From assembly GCA_022866585.1 (NCBI GenBank), contig JALHUP010000242.1:1-5730 (forward strand): a stretch of DNA of 5,730 nt, in the 5' to 3' direction. The stretch is from Candidatus Zixiibacteriota bacterium. GTDB taxonomy: Bacteria; Zixibacteria; MSB-5A5; SM1-73. A program made the position numbers and the translations under genes. Of the stretch, positions 5,430 through 5,730 are shown piece after piece; positions within the stretch are counted from its first letter, which is position 1; the number at the start of each line of letters is the position of its first letter. Below the pieces are notes generated by a model. That model worked only from the letters and a program-made list of their open reading frames with translations. It searched no databases and was not told where the DNA came from.

Positions 5430-5730
5430 ATGAAACAGTCGCTTTTCATTGTGTTGGTTTTAGTAGTTGCGGTGGTAATTTGGATCTTCGTCTGGTATCA
5501 GCTCCCCGCATATTTACATGAGGGAGGACCTTTGGTGGCGGTTCTAATCGCCCTCTCAGTGATGCTTGTGGCTTTCATCTTGGAACGATTGTTTACTTTA
5601 AATAAAGCCAAGGGGAAAACCTCGGTTCAATCCTTTTTTAAGAATGTTATCTCCATGTTACAACAGAACGACCTGAAGGGGGCGGTTGCGGCTTGTGACA
5701 AGCAAAGAGGCACGGTGGCTAACGTTTTGA
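5430..5730 (+). CDS. exbB: ExbB/TolQ/MotA-family proton channel subunit (3' partial)
   Basis: ATG 5430 follows a strong SD, AGGAGG at 5414-5419. About 100 codons are visible and the frame is open at the window end; the family is usually about 200-290 residues. The first ~25 residues form an extra N-terminal helix (SLFIVLVLVVAVVIWIFVW). The family's first conserved helix follows, GGPLVAVLIALSVMLVAFILERLFTL, then the start of the cytoplasmic domain with NDLKGAVAACDKQRGTVANVL, matching the conserved 'A...C....G.VA.VL' region. Known role: five ExbB/TolQ subunits surround an ExbD/TolR dimer in the inner membrane and use the proton-motive force to drive TonB- or TolA-dependent outer-membrane processes. 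ExbB is favoured over TolQ or MotA by residue pattern, but the C-terminal helices needed to decide lie outside the window. Confidence 0.88.
   Translation, partial: MKQSLFIVLVLVVAVVIWIFVWYQLPAYLHEGGPLVAVLIALSVMLVAFILERLFTLNKAKGKTSVQSFFKNVISMLQQNDLKGAVAACDKQRGTVANVL

Overview
The window comes from a bacterium of moderate, slightly AT-rich composition with clear Shine-Dalgarno (SD) sites. All supported genes lie on the + strand. The best taxonomic hint is the last gene: an ExbB-type proton-channel protein with an extra N-terminal helix and the 'GGPLV...ERLFTLNKAKG...ACDKQRGTVANVL' style that I associate with the FCB superphylum (Bacteroidetes, Ignavibacteria, Zixibacteria-like lineages). It sits downstream of a large TPR protein. 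The purine-rich SD sites and TTGAC-type promoters fit an uncultured FCB-affiliated lineage better than a true Bacteroidetes. This placement is an inference and no species can be named.

Left part (1-1668): the 3' portion of a two-domain enzyme, a class I SAM-dependent methyltransferase fused to a D-Ala-D-Ala-ligase-like ATP-grasp domain. Its true start lies before the window. Bases 1640-2046 are poorly organised: a 26-codon ORF overlapping the enzyme's 3' end, a 55-bp nest of direct and inverted repeats, and two overlapping ORFs of about 50 codons that could be a tiny gene pair or one frameshifted gene.

Middle part (2047-2637): an intergenic stretch of about 290 bp holds a good match to a sigma-54 (-24/-12) promoter, a separate TTGACA-type promoter candidate and an SD-like motif with no usable ORF. 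It is followed by a 98-residue protein with two predicted membrane helices.

Right part (2638-5730): a promoter at 2646-2673 precedes a probable operon. Its genes are a 579-residue exported, possibly lipid-anchored protein made almost wholly of about 15 TPR repeats; a 240-residue four-helix membrane protein of unknown function with a charged cytoplasmic N-terminus; and, after a 214-bp structured leader, the first ~100 residues of an ExbB/TolQ/MotA-family proton channel. The leader contains an excellent SD site serving only a two-codon ORF (ATG GTT TGA) and a stable hairpin. TPR proteins beside ExbB-ExbD-TonB genes suggest an envelope energy-transduction cluster; ExbD and TonB would be expected just beyond the window.

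I see no RNA genes, CRISPR arrays, insertion sequences or convincing rho-independent terminators.
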